NCBI RefSeq assembly: GCF_010211745.1
Contig: NZ_PDWQ01000004.1
Span: 310,001 to 374,000 of the forward strand
DNA length: 64,000 nt
Source of the DNA: Pseudoxanthomonas kalamensis DSM 18571
GTDB lineage: Bacteria; Pseudomonadota; Gammaproteobacteria; Xanthomonadales; Xanthomonadaceae
Direction of reading: 5' to 3'
Part shown: in pieces, positions 18,102 to 27,987 of the stretch
How the letters are laid out: each line of letters begins with the position of its first letter
Position numbering within the stretch: the first letter of the stretch is position 1
The notes under the pieces: model-generated
Seen by the model: only the letters and a program-made list of their open reading frames with translations
The model's database searches: none
Told to the model about the DNA's origin: nothing
Position numbers and translations under genes: made by a program

Positions 18102-19391
18102 ATGAGCACATCCTTGCCCGCCCTCGACCAAGTGCGGATTGCCGTGATCGGTCTGGGTTACGTGGGCCTGCCGCTGGCCGTGGCCTTCGGCAAGCGCTAC
18201 CCGACTCTCGGTTTCGACATCAACGGCAGCCGCGTGGCCGAACTGCGCCAGCAACGCGACCACACCCTGGAAGTGTCGGCCGAAGAACTGGCGGCAGCGG
18301 ACAAGCTGGAGTTCAGCGACGACCCGGCCGCGCTGGCCGGCTGCAACGTGTTCATCGTCACCGTGCCGACCCCGATCGACGACTACAAGCGCCCCGACCT
18401 GCGCCCGCTGGAATCGGCCAGCCGCACCGTCGGTCGTGCGATCCGGCCCGGTGGCGTGGCCATCTTCGAATCGACCGTGTACCCGGGCGCCACCGAAGAG
18501 GCCTGCGTGCCGATCATCGAGCGCGAATCCGGCCTGCGCTTCAACCAGGATTTCTTCGCCGGCTACAGCCCGGAACGGATCAATCCCGGCGACAAGCAGC
18601 ACCGGCTGGAAACCATCCTGAAAGTGACTTCCGGTTCGACCGCGGATGCGGCCGATTTCGTCGACCGGCTGTACGCCAGCATCATCACCGCCGGCACCCA
18701 CAAGGCCTCCAGCATCCGCGTGGCCGAAGCGGCCAAGGTCATCGAGAACACCCAGCGCGACGTCAACATCGCCCTGATCAACGAACTGGCGCTGATCTTC
18801 CACCGCCTCGGCATCGATACCCACGAAGTACTCGAAGCTGCTGGAACCAAGTGGAACTTCCTGCCGTTCCGTCCCGGCCTGGTCGGCGGCCACTGCATCG
18901 GCGTGGACCCGTACTACCTGACCCACAAGGCCCAGCAGATCGGCTACCACCCCGAGGTGATCCTGGCCGGACGCCGGATCAACGACGACATGGGCAGCCA
19001 TGTCGCCCAGCGGGTGGCCAAGCTGATGGCCAGTCGCGGTCTGCCCACCCCGGGCGCGAAGGTGCTGATCCTGGGCCTGGCGTTCAAGGAGAACTGTCCG
19101 GATCTGCGCAATACCCGCGTGGTCGACATCATCGCCGAACTGCGCAGCTACAACGCCAATGTCGACGTGTACGACCCATGGGTCAGCCGCGAGGAAGCGC
19201 GCCACGAATACGGCATCGACCTGATCGCCGAACCCGAGGCCGGCGCCTACGATGCGATGATCCTGGCGGTGTCCCACGACCAGTTCATCGGGCTGGGCAG
19301 CGATGGCGTCCGCGCCTTCGGCAAGCCCGAAGCGGTGCTGTTCGACGTCAAGCGCGCCCTGCCCCGTGAGTGCGTGGACGACTGCCTGTAA
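18102..19391 (+). CDS. tviB: TviB/WbpO-type UDP-sugar 6-dehydrogenase
   Basis: The 429-aa protein (ATG 18102, after AGGGGAAT) has an N-terminal Rossmann motif ([14 protein letters not shown]), TVPTPID, the catalytic cysteine in [12 protein letters not shown], and a C-terminal UDP-binding domain ([18 protein letters not shown]). It belongs to the branch that oxidises UDP-N-acetylhexosamines to uronic acids (UDP-GlcNAcA or UDP-GalNAcA). It is the first gene of the plus-strand EPS operon and is followed 21 bases later by an epimerase, the same pairing as tviB-tviC. Confidence 0.87.
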   Translation: MSTSLPALDQVRIAVIGLGYVGLPLAVAFGKRYPTLGFDINGSRVAELRQQRDHTLEVSAEELAAADKLEFSDDPAALAGCNVFIVTVPTPIDDYKRPDLRPLESASRTVGRAIRPGGVAIFESTVYPGATEEACVPIIERESGLRFNQDFFAGYSPERINPGDKQHRLETILKVTSGSTADAADFVDRLYASIITAGTHKASSIRVAEAAKVIENTQRDVNIALINELALIFHRLGIDTHEVLEAAGTKWNFLPFRPGLVGGHCIGVDPYYLTHKAQQIGYHPEVILAGRRINDDMGSHVAQRVAKLMASRGLPTPGAKVLILGLAFKENCPDLRNTRVVDIIAELRSYNANVDVYDPWVSREEARHEYGIDLIAEPEAGAYDAMILAVSHDQFIGLGSDGVRAFGKPEAVLFDVKRALPRECVDDCL

Positions 19392-19412
19392 TACCAATAG
19401 AGAACCGATTCC

Positions 19413-20420
19413 ATGCGCGTACTGGTCACCGGCGCCGCCGGCTTCATCGGCTCCCATCTCAGCCACCGTCTGCTCGAACGTGGCGACGAGGTGCTGGGCT
19501 ACGACAACCTGAACGCCTATTACGATCCCACCCTGAAACAGGCGCGGCTGGATCGGCTGACGCCGCTGCCAGGTTTCGATTTCGTCCAGGCCTCGCTCGA
19601 GGACCGGGCCGCATTGGAAGCCGCCTTCGATCGCTTCCGCCCGCAGCGCGTGGTCAATCTGGCCGCGCAGGCCGGCGTGCGCTACTCGCTGGAAAACCCG
19701 CAGGCCTACATCGACAGCAACATCACCGGCTTCATCAACATTCTGGAAGCCTGCCGCCATCGCGACGTCGAGCACCTGGTCTACGCCTCGTCCAGCTCGG
19801 TCTACGGCGCCAACCGCAAGCTGCCGTTCGCGGTCGAGGACAGCGTCGACCATCCAGTCAGCCTGTACGCGGCGACCAAGAAGGCGAACGAGCTGATGGC
19901 CCACACCTACAGCCATCTATTCGGCCTGCCGACCACCGGCCTGCGCTTCTTCACCGTGTACGGCCCCTGGGGCCGGCCGGACATGGCGTTGTTCCTGTTC
20001 ACCAAGAACATCCTGGCCGGCAAGCCGATCGACGTGTTCAACCACGGCCGCCACACCCGCGACTTCACCTACATCGACGACATCGTCGAAGGCGTGATCC
20101 GCACCTTGGACCATGTCCCGGGCCCCGACCCGTCCTACGATCCGCTGGCTCCTTCCCCGGCCACCTCCTCGGCCCCGTACCGGGTCTACAACATCGGCAA
20201 CCACAACCCGGTGGAGCTGCTGCATTACATCCGGGTGCTGGAAGAATGCCTCGGCCGCAAGGCGGAAATGAACCTGCTGCCATTACAACCCGGCGACGTC
20301 CCCGACACCTGCGCCGACGTCGTCGCCCTGCAGCGCGATGTCGACTACCGGCCGGATACACCGGTCGAAACCGGCATCCGCAGGTTCGTGGACTGGTATC
20401 GCACGTATTACCGAATCTGA
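19413..20420 (+). CDS. UDP-uronate 4-epimerase (NAD-dependent)
   Basis: This 335-aa extended SDR has [11 protein letters not shown] at the N-terminus, YASSSSVYG and the catalytic YAATK. The spacing around [18 protein letters not shown] and [14 protein letters not shown] resembles UDP-glucuronate 4-epimerases (CapI/LpsL type) more than GalE. With the preceding dehydrogenase it probably supplies a galacto-configured uronic acid or acetamido-uronic acid for the EPS. Which UDP sugar it prefers cannot be read from the sequence. Confidence 0.83.
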   Translation: MRVLVTGAAGFIGSHLSHRLLERGDEVLGYDNLNAYYDPTLKQARLDRLTPLPGFDFVQASLEDRAALEAAFDRFRPQRVVNLAAQAGVRYSLENPQAYIDSNITGFINILEACRHRDVEHLVYASSSSVYGANRKLPFAVEDSVDHPVSLYAATKKANELMAHTYSHLFGLPTTGLRFFTVYGPWGRPDMALFLFTKNILAGKPIDVFNHGRHTRDFTYIDDIVEGVIRTLDHVPGPDPSYDPLAPSPATSSAPYRVYNIGNHNPVELLHYIRVLEECLGRKAEMNLLPLQPGDVPDTCADVVALQRDVDYRPDTPVETGIRRFVDWYRTYYRI

Positions 20421-20498
20421 ACACAACCGACCTCCAGCCGACTGGCCGGAGGAGCCCTCTTCCTGCGTTGTTCAGGACATTATTCAGGGGATATCGCC

Positions 20499-21122
20499 AT
20501 GACCCGTATTTTCGCCATTGCCTTCGCCATCTGCATCGGCCTGCTGCTGAGCTCCTGCGCCAGTTCCGGCGGTAACGCATCGCCCCCGCCCGCTCCGGAA
20601 AGCGCCATTGCGGTCGATGCCTATCAGATCGGCGTCGACGACATCGTCCAGGTTTCGGTCTGGCGCAATCCCGAACTGGGCATTACGGTCCCGGTCCGTC
20701 CCGACGGCATGATTTCGGTTCCGCTCATCGGCGATGTCGCCGCTGCCGGTCATACGCCTTCGGAAGTCGGCCAGAGCATCCAGGAAAAGCTGGCGGCCTA
20801 CGTACGCGACCCGCAGGTGGCGGTCATCCTGACCGAACTGCGCAGCCATGAATACCTGTCCCGCATCCGCGTGACCGGCGCGGTACGGCAGCCCGTCTCG
20901 ATTCCCTATCGTCCGGGGATGACCGTGCTCGATGCCGTTCTGGCCGCCGGCGGACTGACCGAATTCGCCGCTCCTGACCGTTCCAGCCTGTACCGGAAGA
21001 GCGGTGAAGCCACCCAGAGCTACGACGTCCGACTGGACCGCATCCTCAACCGCGGTGACCTGTCCACCAACTTCACGGTCGCCCCCGGCGACGTCATCAC
21101 GGTGCCGGAACGCAGTCTGTGA
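20499..21122 (+). CDS. Wza-like polysaccharide export lipoprotein
   Basis: The 207-aa precursor has a lipoprotein signal peptide with lipobox L17-S18-S19-C20. The Poly_export domain follows (YQIGVDDIVQVSVWRNPEL, residues about 43-115) and then one SLBB domain (RVTGAVRQPVSIPYRPGMT, about 126-200). It is a short OPX protein of the kind found in XrtA/PEP-CTERM EPS loci and should form the periplasmic or outer-membrane export conduit. Its stop overlaps the next GTG start. Confidence 0.9.
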   Translation: MTRIFAIAFAICIGLLLSSCASSGGNASPPPAPESAIAVDAYQIGVDDIVQVSVWRNPELGITVPVRPDGMISVPLIGDVAAAGHTPSEVGQSIQEKLAAYVRDPQVAVILTELRSHEYLSRIRVTGAVRQPVSIPYRPGMTVLDAVLAAGGLTEFAAPDRSSLYRKSGEATQSYDVRLDRILNRGDLSTNFTVAPGDVITVPERSL

Positions 21123-22693
21123 ACACTCCACTCGCCACCTGGTCGGATGCCGAAAAACCAGGCTCGCAACAACTGTTGTCCATATTGCCGATCGGCCTGA
21201 AGGAGATTCAGCGCCGGCCGGTCATACTTGCCGGAATTTTCACGGCAATCGCGCTGATGGCGCTGCTTGTCGGCTTGCTGTTGCCCAAGAAATATTCATC
21301 GACGACCAGCATCTTCGTAGAAGACCGCAACATCATCGCGCCGCTGATGGAAGGTCGCGCGGTGGCCACCAGCGTCAACGACCGCGCCAGCATCCTGCGC
21401 GAAGTGGCCTTCAGTCGCCGCGTCATGGACGAGATACTGGAAACCGGCGGCTGGATGGAAGACGATCCCTCACCGCTCGAACAGGAAAAACTGATCGAGA
21501 AGATCGTCGACCGCACCACGATTTCGAACAGCAGCCCCAACCTGATCGACATCGCGTATACCGACTCCGACCCTGAGCGCGCATTCCACGTCACCAAGCG
21601 TCTCGCCGACCTCGTGATCAGCGAGAGCCTGGCGACCAAGGAACGCGAGAGCAGCGAGGCCTATGCCTTCATCGATTCCCAAGTCAAGCAATATCACGAC
21701 AAGCTGACCCAGGCCGAGGCCGACCTCGAAGATTTCCGCCAAACCAATCCGGATGCCCGCCCCGGCACCGATGCCGACGTCAACGCTCGCATCGGCGAGT
21801 TGCGCCGGATCATCGAGTCCTCGCGGATGGACCTCATTGACGCGCATTCGCGCGAATCCGCCCTGCAATCCCAATTGTCCGGCGAAAGCGAAATCACTCT
21901 GGTGCAGACCCGTGCCGGCCAGTTCCGCGCACGCCTGGCCGAACTCCAGGCCGAACGCGACCGCCTTCTGCTGCAATACACCGACCGCCATCCTGATGTC
22001 ATGCGCGTCCAGCATCAGATCGCCGACCTGCAGGAAGAACTTCGTCGCGAGGAATCGCGGCCGCGGGTGTCCAGCGCCGGCCAGTCGCTCGACGGCCCGG
22101 CTGCATTCAATCCGCTGTACGGCGAACTCAAGAGCAAGCTGGCGGATGCGCGCCGGCAATCTGCCGCCACTTCCGCACGTATTTCCAGCGCCGAGGCGAT
22201 GCTGTCGAACGAGCTTGCCCGCAGCAATCGCATTGCCTCGTCGGAAAGCAAACTGGCAGAACTGACGCGCGACTACGAAGTCAATCGGGACCTCTACCAG
22301 GATCTCCTGAAACGCCGCGAAAACGCGCGCGTATCGATGAACCTGGATGCCGAACGCCGCGGCTTGACCTTCCGTATCCAGGAGCCTGCGGCCATGCCGT
22401 TGCGCCCAAGCGGCCTGCGCACCATGCATGTGGCCGTCGCCGGGCTGCTGCTCGGCCTGCTGGCTTCGCTGGGGCTGCTGTTCTCCATGATCAAGTTCGA
22501 TCCTCGCGTGCGCTCAGCCTCCCAGATCGAGAGTGAAGCCAGGCTCCCGGTACTGAGCACCATTCCGTCCTATGTCACCGGACGGGACCGGCGTCGGCAT
22601 TTCCGCCGATATGCAATAGCCGCCACGGTATTCCTGACCGTGCCGGTGGCATACGGACTTGTCTACCTGCTGAAATCGACGGGCGCACTATGA
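21119..22693 (+). CDS. Wzz-like polysaccharide chain-length determinant (XrtA-locus type)
   Basis: The 524-aa protein (GTG start) is an inner-membrane polysaccharide co-polymerase. TM1 is at about 34-54 (PVILAGIFTAIALMALLVGL), followed by a long periplasmic part with coiled-coil segments (about 180-420). TM2 is at about 435-455 and a third C-terminal hydrophobic helix at about 500-518. It has no fused kinase domain; the kinase-like protein is the next gene. Both its ends overlap neighbouring genes by four bases. Confidence 0.9.
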   Translation: MNTPLATWSDAEKPGSQQLLSILPIGLKEIQRRPVILAGIFTAIALMALLVGLLLPKKYSSTTSIFVEDRNIIAPLMEGRAVATSVNDRASILREVAFSRRVMDEILETGGWMEDDPSPLEQEKLIEKIVDRTTISNSSPNLIDIAYTDSDPERAFHVTKRLADLVISESLATKERESSEAYAFIDSQVKQYHDKLTQAEADLEDFRQTNPDARPGTDADVNARIGELRRIIESSRMDLIDAHSRESALQSQLSGESEITLVQTRAGQFRARLAELQAERDRLLLQYTDRHPDVMRVQHQIADLQEELRREESRPRVSSAGQSLDGPAAFNPLYGELKSKLADARRQSAATSARISSAEAMLSNELARSNRIASSESKLAELTRDYEVNRDLYQDLLKRRENARVSMNLDAERRGLTFRIQEPAAMPLRPSGLRTMHVAVAGLLLGLLASLGLLFSMIKFDPRVRSASQIESEARLPVLSTIPSYVTGRDRRRHFRRYAIAATVFLTVPVAYGLVYLLKSTGAL

Positions 22694-23433
22694 GCAATGC
22701 ACTCCCTACACGCCGGGATGGATACGACAACGACGAGTTTCGCGTATCCGGCCGTTCCATTGCCCCGCACGTACCGTCCACCGCGCTCAGCCCGGTGCAG
22801 ATGGAGGATCGCGCGACCATCTACCGTAGCGACACTGCGCGTCGCGAAGTCGATGCCTTTCGCGAGCTCAGGACGCAATTGCTGGCGATGGCCGAGGGTA
22901 GCTTCATCACGCTGGTGGTTCCAGTCAGTCGCGGCAGCGGCGGCAGCTTCGTCGCGCGCAACCTGGCTGCTGCGGTGGCCTTCGACGAAACCAAAAGTGC
23001 CCTGTTGATGGATTGCGACCTGCGCCATCCTTCGCAGGACCGCACCATGAAGCTGAACGCTCAACAGGGCGGACTGGTCGACTATCTGGAAGATCAGGGC
23101 GTCGACGCCGACAGCGTGCTGTACGATACCGGCGTTCCGCGTTTGCGGCTGCTGCCAGCGGGACGTTCGCGCGAAACCGGCGCAGAATACTTCTCCTCCT
23201 CGCGCATGCGCCTGCTGCTGGACTCGCTGCGAAGCAGCTATCCCGACTGCCATCTTTTCCTCGATGGTCCTCCGGTACGCGGCGCACCCGACGCACGCAT
23301 CCTGTCCGATCTCGCCGATGTGGTTGTACTGGTCGCCGGCTATGGGCGCGACACCCCGGCCACCATCTCGCAGGCCGCCGTCAATTTCGACCCGAAAAAA
23401 TTCGCCGGCGTGGTGTTCAACGAAGGCGCATGA
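22690..23433 (+). CDS. CpsD/BY-kinase-like ATPase with degenerate P-loop
   Basis: This 247-aa protein is related to the P-loop partner of Wzz-like proteins (bacterial tyrosine kinase family). A Walker A' motif (ALLMDCDLRHPSQ, about 107-119) and Walker B-like region (CHLFLDGPP) are intact. The Walker A position at residues 80-86 reads SRGSGGS, with Gly85 where the invariant lysine should be. No tyrosine-rich tail is present. It may regulate chain length without ordinary ATP hydrolysis. It overlaps the chain-length gene by four bases. Confidence 0.8.
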   Translation: MSNALPTRRDGYDNDEFRVSGRSIAPHVPSTALSPVQMEDRATIYRSDTARREVDAFRELRTQLLAMAEGSFITLVVPVSRGSGGSFVARNLAAAVAFDETKSALLMDCDLRHPSQDRTMKLNAQQGGLVDYLEDQGVDADSVLYDTGVPRLRLLPAGRSRETGAEYFSSSRMRLLLDSLRSSYPDCHLFLDGPPVRGAPDARILSDLADVVVLVAGYGRDTPATISQAAVNFDPKKFAGVVFNEGA

Positions 23434-23445
23434 AGGAGAGGTCAC

Positions 23446-24792
23446 ATGACCAGCGATAACCGCAAGCGCGCGCTCCGGCATATGCCGCACACGGCGATCT
23501 TCGGCGCCCTGGTCGCGACATTTCCGGCCGTCTCCAGTGCCGCACGACTGGATTACGAACTGAGCATGCGCTACATGCACAGCGACAATATCGCGCTGGT
23601 TCAGGACAACGTCAGCGAAAATATCCTCTCTCCGCAGGTGAGGTTCCGTTTCACCGAGGAAAGTTCGGCCGTGACTGCAGATTTCAGCGGTGCCGTCCAG
23701 TATCTGGACTACCTGGATGACACATTCGATGACGATGCCCGCGGCGAATTCTCTGGCGACCTGGAGTGGAAAATCGTTCCGGAGCGCATCACTCTCTATG
23801 CACGCGACACCCTGAGCGAGCAATCCGTCGATTCCCTAGCCGCTTTCACGCCGGGAAATCAGCAGCAGATCAACGTTTTCGAGGGTGGCCCAACCTTCCT
23901 GGCGCGCTTCAACGAGACCACCCAGGGCCAACTGGACTTGCGTTACATCAATAGCTGGGCCGAAGAGACCGAGTCCCTGAACAGCGATCGCTACAATATT
24001 GCCGCCCGCATGACACACCTCTTGAGCGAAACCAGCTCACTGGCGCTGAATGCTGAGGCCGGAAACACCGAATACGACAACATTTCGGAGCTGTACAACT
24101 ACAAGCGTTACGACCTGTACGCCACCTATCAAAGTGAGCTGGCCAAGTTGGAACTGAGCGTCGATGCTGGCTACTCGCGATTGGAGCCAGAAGATTCCGA
24201 GAGCTTCTCTAGTGCCCTGTTTCGCGGCTATCTGCGATGGAAGGCTACGGCACGGAGCTCGCTTGGCGGGAATTTCGACTACCAGTTCGGTGATTCCTCA
24301 CAGGATCTGATCCGGCGCGTCGGCGCGCCCGGAACGTTGCCGGGGCCTGTCGATCCCAATAGTCCGATCATCGGCGAGCCCGACAATCCCAACCTGCAGA
24401 TCATCCCGGACACCTTCAGGCAAGAGCGTGTCTCGCTGACATACGAATACACTGGCGAGCGCCTGAGGTTGCTGGCAGAGCCCTATTACGAGCAGTTGAG
24501 GTATTTGCGCGACGATACCTTCGATGTCGACAGCCAAGGCTTCGGGATCAGTGGCCTGTACAACCTTCGCCCTCGCCTCGACCTTACCTTCGTTGCCCAG
24601 CACAACGACCGTGAGTTCGTCACCTCGGATCGAAGCGACTCCGACCTCATCACCGGCGCCGGCCTTGCATATCGGTTCACCCGGCACTGGGGAGCACAAT
24701 TCGACTATCGTTACCGGAAGCGCAACAGCTCAGTCGGCGGACAGGATTACGTCGAAAATCTGGTGGTGCTGTCGATCAGCTACTTCCGCTGA
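23446..24792 (+). CDS. EPS-locus outer-membrane beta-barrel protein (TIGR03016-like)
   Basis: The 448-aa protein has an N-terminal export signal ending around ATFPAVSSAA and then alternating beta-strand sequence with many aromatic residues, ending VVLSISYFR. Its length, order (after the kinase-like gene) and strand-rich pattern match the PEP-CTERM-system-associated outer-membrane family. It is probably an outer-membrane channel or barrel for EPS export. GGAGAGG precedes the ATG. A proline/glycine-rich loop of about 30 residues lies near residue 290. Confidence 0.78.
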   Translation: MTSDNRKRALRHMPHTAIFGALVATFPAVSSAARLDYELSMRYMHSDNIALVQDNVSENILSPQVRFRFTEESSAVTADFSGAVQYLDYLDDTFDDDARGEFSGDLEWKIVPERITLYARDTLSEQSVDSLAAFTPGNQQQINVFEGGPTFLARFNETTQGQLDLRYINSWAEETESLNSDRYNIAARMTHLLSETSSLALNAEAGNTEYDNISELYNYKRYDLYATYQSELAKLELSVDAGYSRLEPEDSESFSSALFRGYLRWKATARSSLGGNFDYQFGDSSQDLIRRVGAPGTLPGPVDPNSPIIGEPDNPNLQIIPDTFRQERVSLTYEYTGERLRLLAEPYYEQLRYLRDDTFDVDSQGFGISGLYNLRPRLDLTFVAQHNDREFVTSDRSDSDLITGAGLAYRFTRHWGAQFDYRYRKRNSSVGGQDYVENLVVLSISYFR

Positions 24793-24803
24793 GACATTCG
24801 GCA

Positions 24804-25613
24804 ATGCCTATCACCCATCCCGCGAACGGAACCCGGTCGCCCACCGTGGCGTTGATGTATCACGCCCTGTTTCGGGAGGAAATGCCCAGCGGACAGGACC
24901 CGCATTACACGCTGCATGCAGATGATTTCGATCGCCACCTGCAGCAACTGGCTGCAACTCAGGGCGGCACCAGCACTGCCGCCGTACTGAACGGATTCCC
25001 GCAAGCGCAAGCAATATTGACTTTCGACGATGGCCACATGAGCAATTTCACGCTTGCATTTCCAATGCTGCTCAAGCATGGCATGCGCGCGGATTTCTTC
25101 ATAAACCCGGCCACCGTGGGGACACCCGGGTTCGCTCGCTGGAGCGAACTGCGGGAGATGGCCGAAGCCGGCATGTCGATCCAGTCGCACGGCTATGACC
25201 ATGTCTACCTGACCCACCTCTCCGCGCGCAAGCTGCGAGAAACACTGTCTGCAGCACGACACGAGATCGAGCAGCGCATCGGTCAACCGGTTACTCTGCT
25301 GGCGCCCCCGGGCGGGCGGATGCCGGCGAACCTGACGGCAATCGCGCGCGAATGTGGATATGCCCGCATCCTGTCGTCCATACCAGGCAGGCTGCCCCGA
25401 GTACTTCCGGGAGACTCATCCATTCCGCGCATGGCCGTAACCCGGGCCATCGACGAAACCGTCTTCGCTCGCTGGATAGAAGGAAACCGCAGTTCGATAC
25501 TGCGCGAACGCCTCCGCTACCAAGGACTCTCCCTGGCTAAACGGATGCTTGGGGATGCCGGTTATGAACGTGTACGCGCACGAACTCTAGCCGCATTGCG
25601 AGGAGCGTCGTGA
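24804..25613 (+). CDS. Polysaccharide deacetylase (NodB-fold)
   Basis: The 269-aa protein carries the NodB motifs: TFDDGH (catalytic base and metal Asp), SHGYDH (metal-binding His pair) and APPGGR. No signal peptide is visible, so it may act in the cytoplasm or be exported by another route. Enzymes of this type remove N-acetyl groups from polysaccharide, fitting an EPS that contains acetamido sugars. The stop overlaps the next GTG by four bases. Confidence 0.87.
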   Translation: MPITHPANGTRSPTVALMYHALFREEMPSGQDPHYTLHADDFDRHLQQLAATQGGTSTAAVLNGFPQAQAILTFDDGHMSNFTLAFPMLLKHGMRADFFINPATVGTPGFARWSELREMAEAGMSIQSHGYDHVYLTHLSARKLRETLSAARHEIEQRIGQPVTLLAPPGGRMPANLTAIARECGYARILSSIPGRLPRVLPGDSSIPRMAVTRAIDETVFARWIEGNRSSILRERLRYQGLSLAKRMLGDAGYERVRARTLAALRGAS

Positions 25614-26758
25614 TCGCACTGTTCTGGCTCTCGCTTTTTCTGATCGCATTCACCTACGTCGGCTATCCGTTGACGATGGCCTTGCTGGCACGCCTGCGCC
25701 CTCGCCCGGTGCTCGTCCAACCGGATTTTCCGCGTATCGACGTACTGCTTGCCGTCCACAATGGCGCCGAAGATCTGCAGGCGAAGCTGGATAACCTGCT
25801 AGCGCTGGACTACCCCGGCGATCGCCTGCGCATCAACGTGGTTTGCGACGGCTGCAGCGATGACAGTGAATCCATCGCGCGCAGCGCCAACCCTGCGCGC
25901 GTGCGGGTGTTCGCCCATCCGGAGCGACGCGGGAAATCGGCATGCCTTGGCGAGACGATCCGCATGCTCGATTCCGACGTCGTGCTGTTCACCGACGTTC
26001 GCCAGCGAATCGATGCCCTGGCCGCACGCGAACTGGCGGCTGCACTGGCCGATCCGTCGGTAGGCGCGGCCAGTGGCGAGCTGGTGCTGGATGCGGATGA
26101 CGGATATGGGCGCGGTGTGGATGCATACTGGCGCTATGAAAAAGCTCTCCGTCGTCTGGAAAGCCGCAGCGGTTCGCTGGTCGGCGTGACCGGCGCGCTG
26201 TACGCAGCCCAGCGGAAACTTATCCCGCATGTACCAGCCGGCGTAGTCCTTGACGACATGTGGATCCCACTCGGCATTGCCGCATCGGGTCATCGCGTGG
26301 TCTTCGTTCAGACCGCCTTGGCTTTCGACCGCACCCCGTCCAACCCCGCTGACGAGGAACGGCGGAAGCGCCGTACTCTCGCAGGCAATTATCAGCTTCT
26401 GCACCTGCAGCCATCGCTTGCGGTGCCCGGCCGTCACCCGCTGGCATTGCGCTTGTGGGGGCACAAGTGGCTGCGCCTGCTGGCGCCCTGGCTGCTCGCG
26501 TTGGCGTTGCTGTGCAATGCAATACTGGCTCTTCGAGGTGGCGCGCTGTATCCGACCCTGCTGGCCCTGCAACTGATCGCCTACACCTTGGCGGCACTGG
26601 GCAGGGGATGGCCGAAACTGACGGCTTTCGTACCCATTCGCCTGGCTACCGCCTTCCTCAGCCTGAACGCCAGCGCCATGCTGGCCTTGTCCGATTACGT
26701 GAAAAACCCGTCCGCACACTTGTGGCAGACCACACGGCTGGGAGATGCGCCACGATGA
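25610..26758 (+). CDS. Membrane glycosyltransferase family 2
   Basis: The 382-aa protein has an N-terminal membrane helix (IALFWLSLFLIAFTYVGYPL), a GT-A domain starting RIDVLLAVHNGAEDL, a metal/sugar-binding region around VVLFTDVRQ and a D-D-M-W acceptor-side motif near residue 220. At least two hydrophobic segments follow from residue 290. It probably extends the lipid-linked EPS repeat. The GTG start overlaps the deacetylase stop, and its own stop overlaps the next ATG. Confidence 0.85.
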   Translation: MIALFWLSLFLIAFTYVGYPLTMALLARLRPRPVLVQPDFPRIDVLLAVHNGAEDLQAKLDNLLALDYPGDRLRINVVCDGCSDDSESIARSANPARVRVFAHPERRGKSACLGETIRMLDSDVVLFTDVRQRIDALAARELAAALADPSVGAASGELVLDADDGYGRGVDAYWRYEKALRRLESRSGSLVGVTGALYAAQRKLIPHVPAGVVLDDMWIPLGIAASGHRVVFVQTALAFDRTPSNPADEERRKRRTLAGNYQLLHLQPSLAVPGRHPLALRLWGHKWLRLLAPWLLALALLCNAILALRGGALYPTLLALQLIAYTLAALGRGWPKLTAFVPIRLATAFLSLNASAMLALSDYVKNPSAHLWQTTRLGDAPR

Positions 26759-27987
26759 ACTCGCAGCCTCCATTGCAGCGTGTGGTCTACATCGTTTCGC
26801 TGTTCCCGTGCTGGTCGGAGACTTTCATCGTGCGCGAGATAAACGCGCTCGTCGAAAACGGCGTGGACGTTCGGATCATTTCTCTGAAATCACCATCCGA
26901 AAGTCTTGTGCAGGCTGATGCGACGGCATTGATGGATCGGGTGCGCCACCCGAAGACGCTTTGGAGCGTCTTTGCCGGTCTGGTCAGCGCATTTCTTCGG
27001 AGCCCTGGCCAAACCCTGTCGACCTTCGCGACCATCATCGCTGGCAACTGGCGCAAGCCGGTTGTGTTGGGCAAGTCTCTGGCCGCCTGGGCTCGCGGTC
27101 TGGAACATGTCGACTGGCTTCGCGATTTCGACCCCCAAGTTATCCATGCGCATTGGGCCACCTACCCCTCCACTGCGGCATGGACACTCTCTCGCGTACT
27201 GTGTCGCCCATTCAGTTTCACCAGCCATGCACACGACATCTTCATCGAGCGGCAATTGATCGCGCGCAAGATAGAAGACGCGGCATTGGCAGTGACCATT
27301 TCAAGATTCAATGTCGGTTGGCTCAGTGAACGCGAGACGCCGCTGGCCGACAAAAAATTGAAGATCATCCATTGCGGTGTGGACCTGGAGCGCAATCCCT
27401 GGAATCCGGATGGACGCGAGCCAGGCCAGATCCTTGCCGTGGGCAGACTCGATCCGATCAAGGGTTTCGCCACCCTGATCGAGGCACTGGCGCTGTTGCG
27501 CGAACGTGGGATCGACTTCCATTGCCATCTGCTGGGATCTGGCCCGCTGGAAGGCGAACTTCGCCAACTCGCCCGGCAACGCGGTGTGGGCGAACACGTG
27601 GAATTCGCCGGCGCTCAACCGCAAGACGTGGTACGAAGCTGGATGACTCAGGCATCCATGTTCGTACTGCCATCGGAGGTCGCTGAAGACGGAAATCGTG
27701 ACGGTATTCCAGTGGCTCTCATGGAAGCGATGGCTACTGGCTGCCCGGTCATCAGCACGCGCGTGTCCGGCATTCCCGAGCTGATCGAGGATGGGGCCCA
27801 GGGCCTGCTGGTGGAAGAAAGGCAACCCCGTGCGCTGGCGGACGCCATGCAACGCCTGTTGGCCGACGCGGCGCTTAGCACGCGCATTGTCGATGCGGCG
27901 CGGGTCAAGATCGAAAGCGAATTCGATGCTCGCAAGGAAGCGCGCCGCCTGCAGAAGCACATGGAGGCCATAGCATATGGCGCCTAG
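26755..27987 (+). CDS. Glycosyltransferase family 4
   Basis: Starting at ATG 26755 gives 410 aa. The N-terminal domain begins RVVYIVSLFPCWSETFIVRE, and the C-terminal GT-B domain contains ILAVGRLDPIKGFATLIEAL. The E-x7-E type region is GIPVALMEAMATGCPVIS, preceded by the NRDG insertion seen in colanic-acid-type enzymes. It should add a sugar to the EPS repeat unit. Start and stop overlap adjacent genes (4 and 11 bases). Confidence 0.88.
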   Translation: MNSQPPLQRVVYIVSLFPCWSETFIVREINALVENGVDVRIISLKSPSESLVQADATALMDRVRHPKTLWSVFAGLVSAFLRSPGQTLSTFATIIAGNWRKPVVLGKSLAAWARGLEHVDWLRDFDPQVIHAHWATYPSTAAWTLSRVLCRPFSFTSHAHDIFIERQLIARKIEDAALAVTISRFNVGWLSERETPLADKKLKIIHCGVDLERNPWNPDGREPGQILAVGRLDPIKGFATLIEALALLRERGIDFHCHLLGSGPLEGELRQLARQRGVGEHVEFAGAQPQDVVRSWMTQASMFVLPSEVAEDGNRDGIPVALMEAMATGCPVISTRVSGIPELIEDGAQGLLVEERQPRALADAMQRLLADAALSTRIVDAARVKIESEFDARKEARRLQKHMEAIAYGA

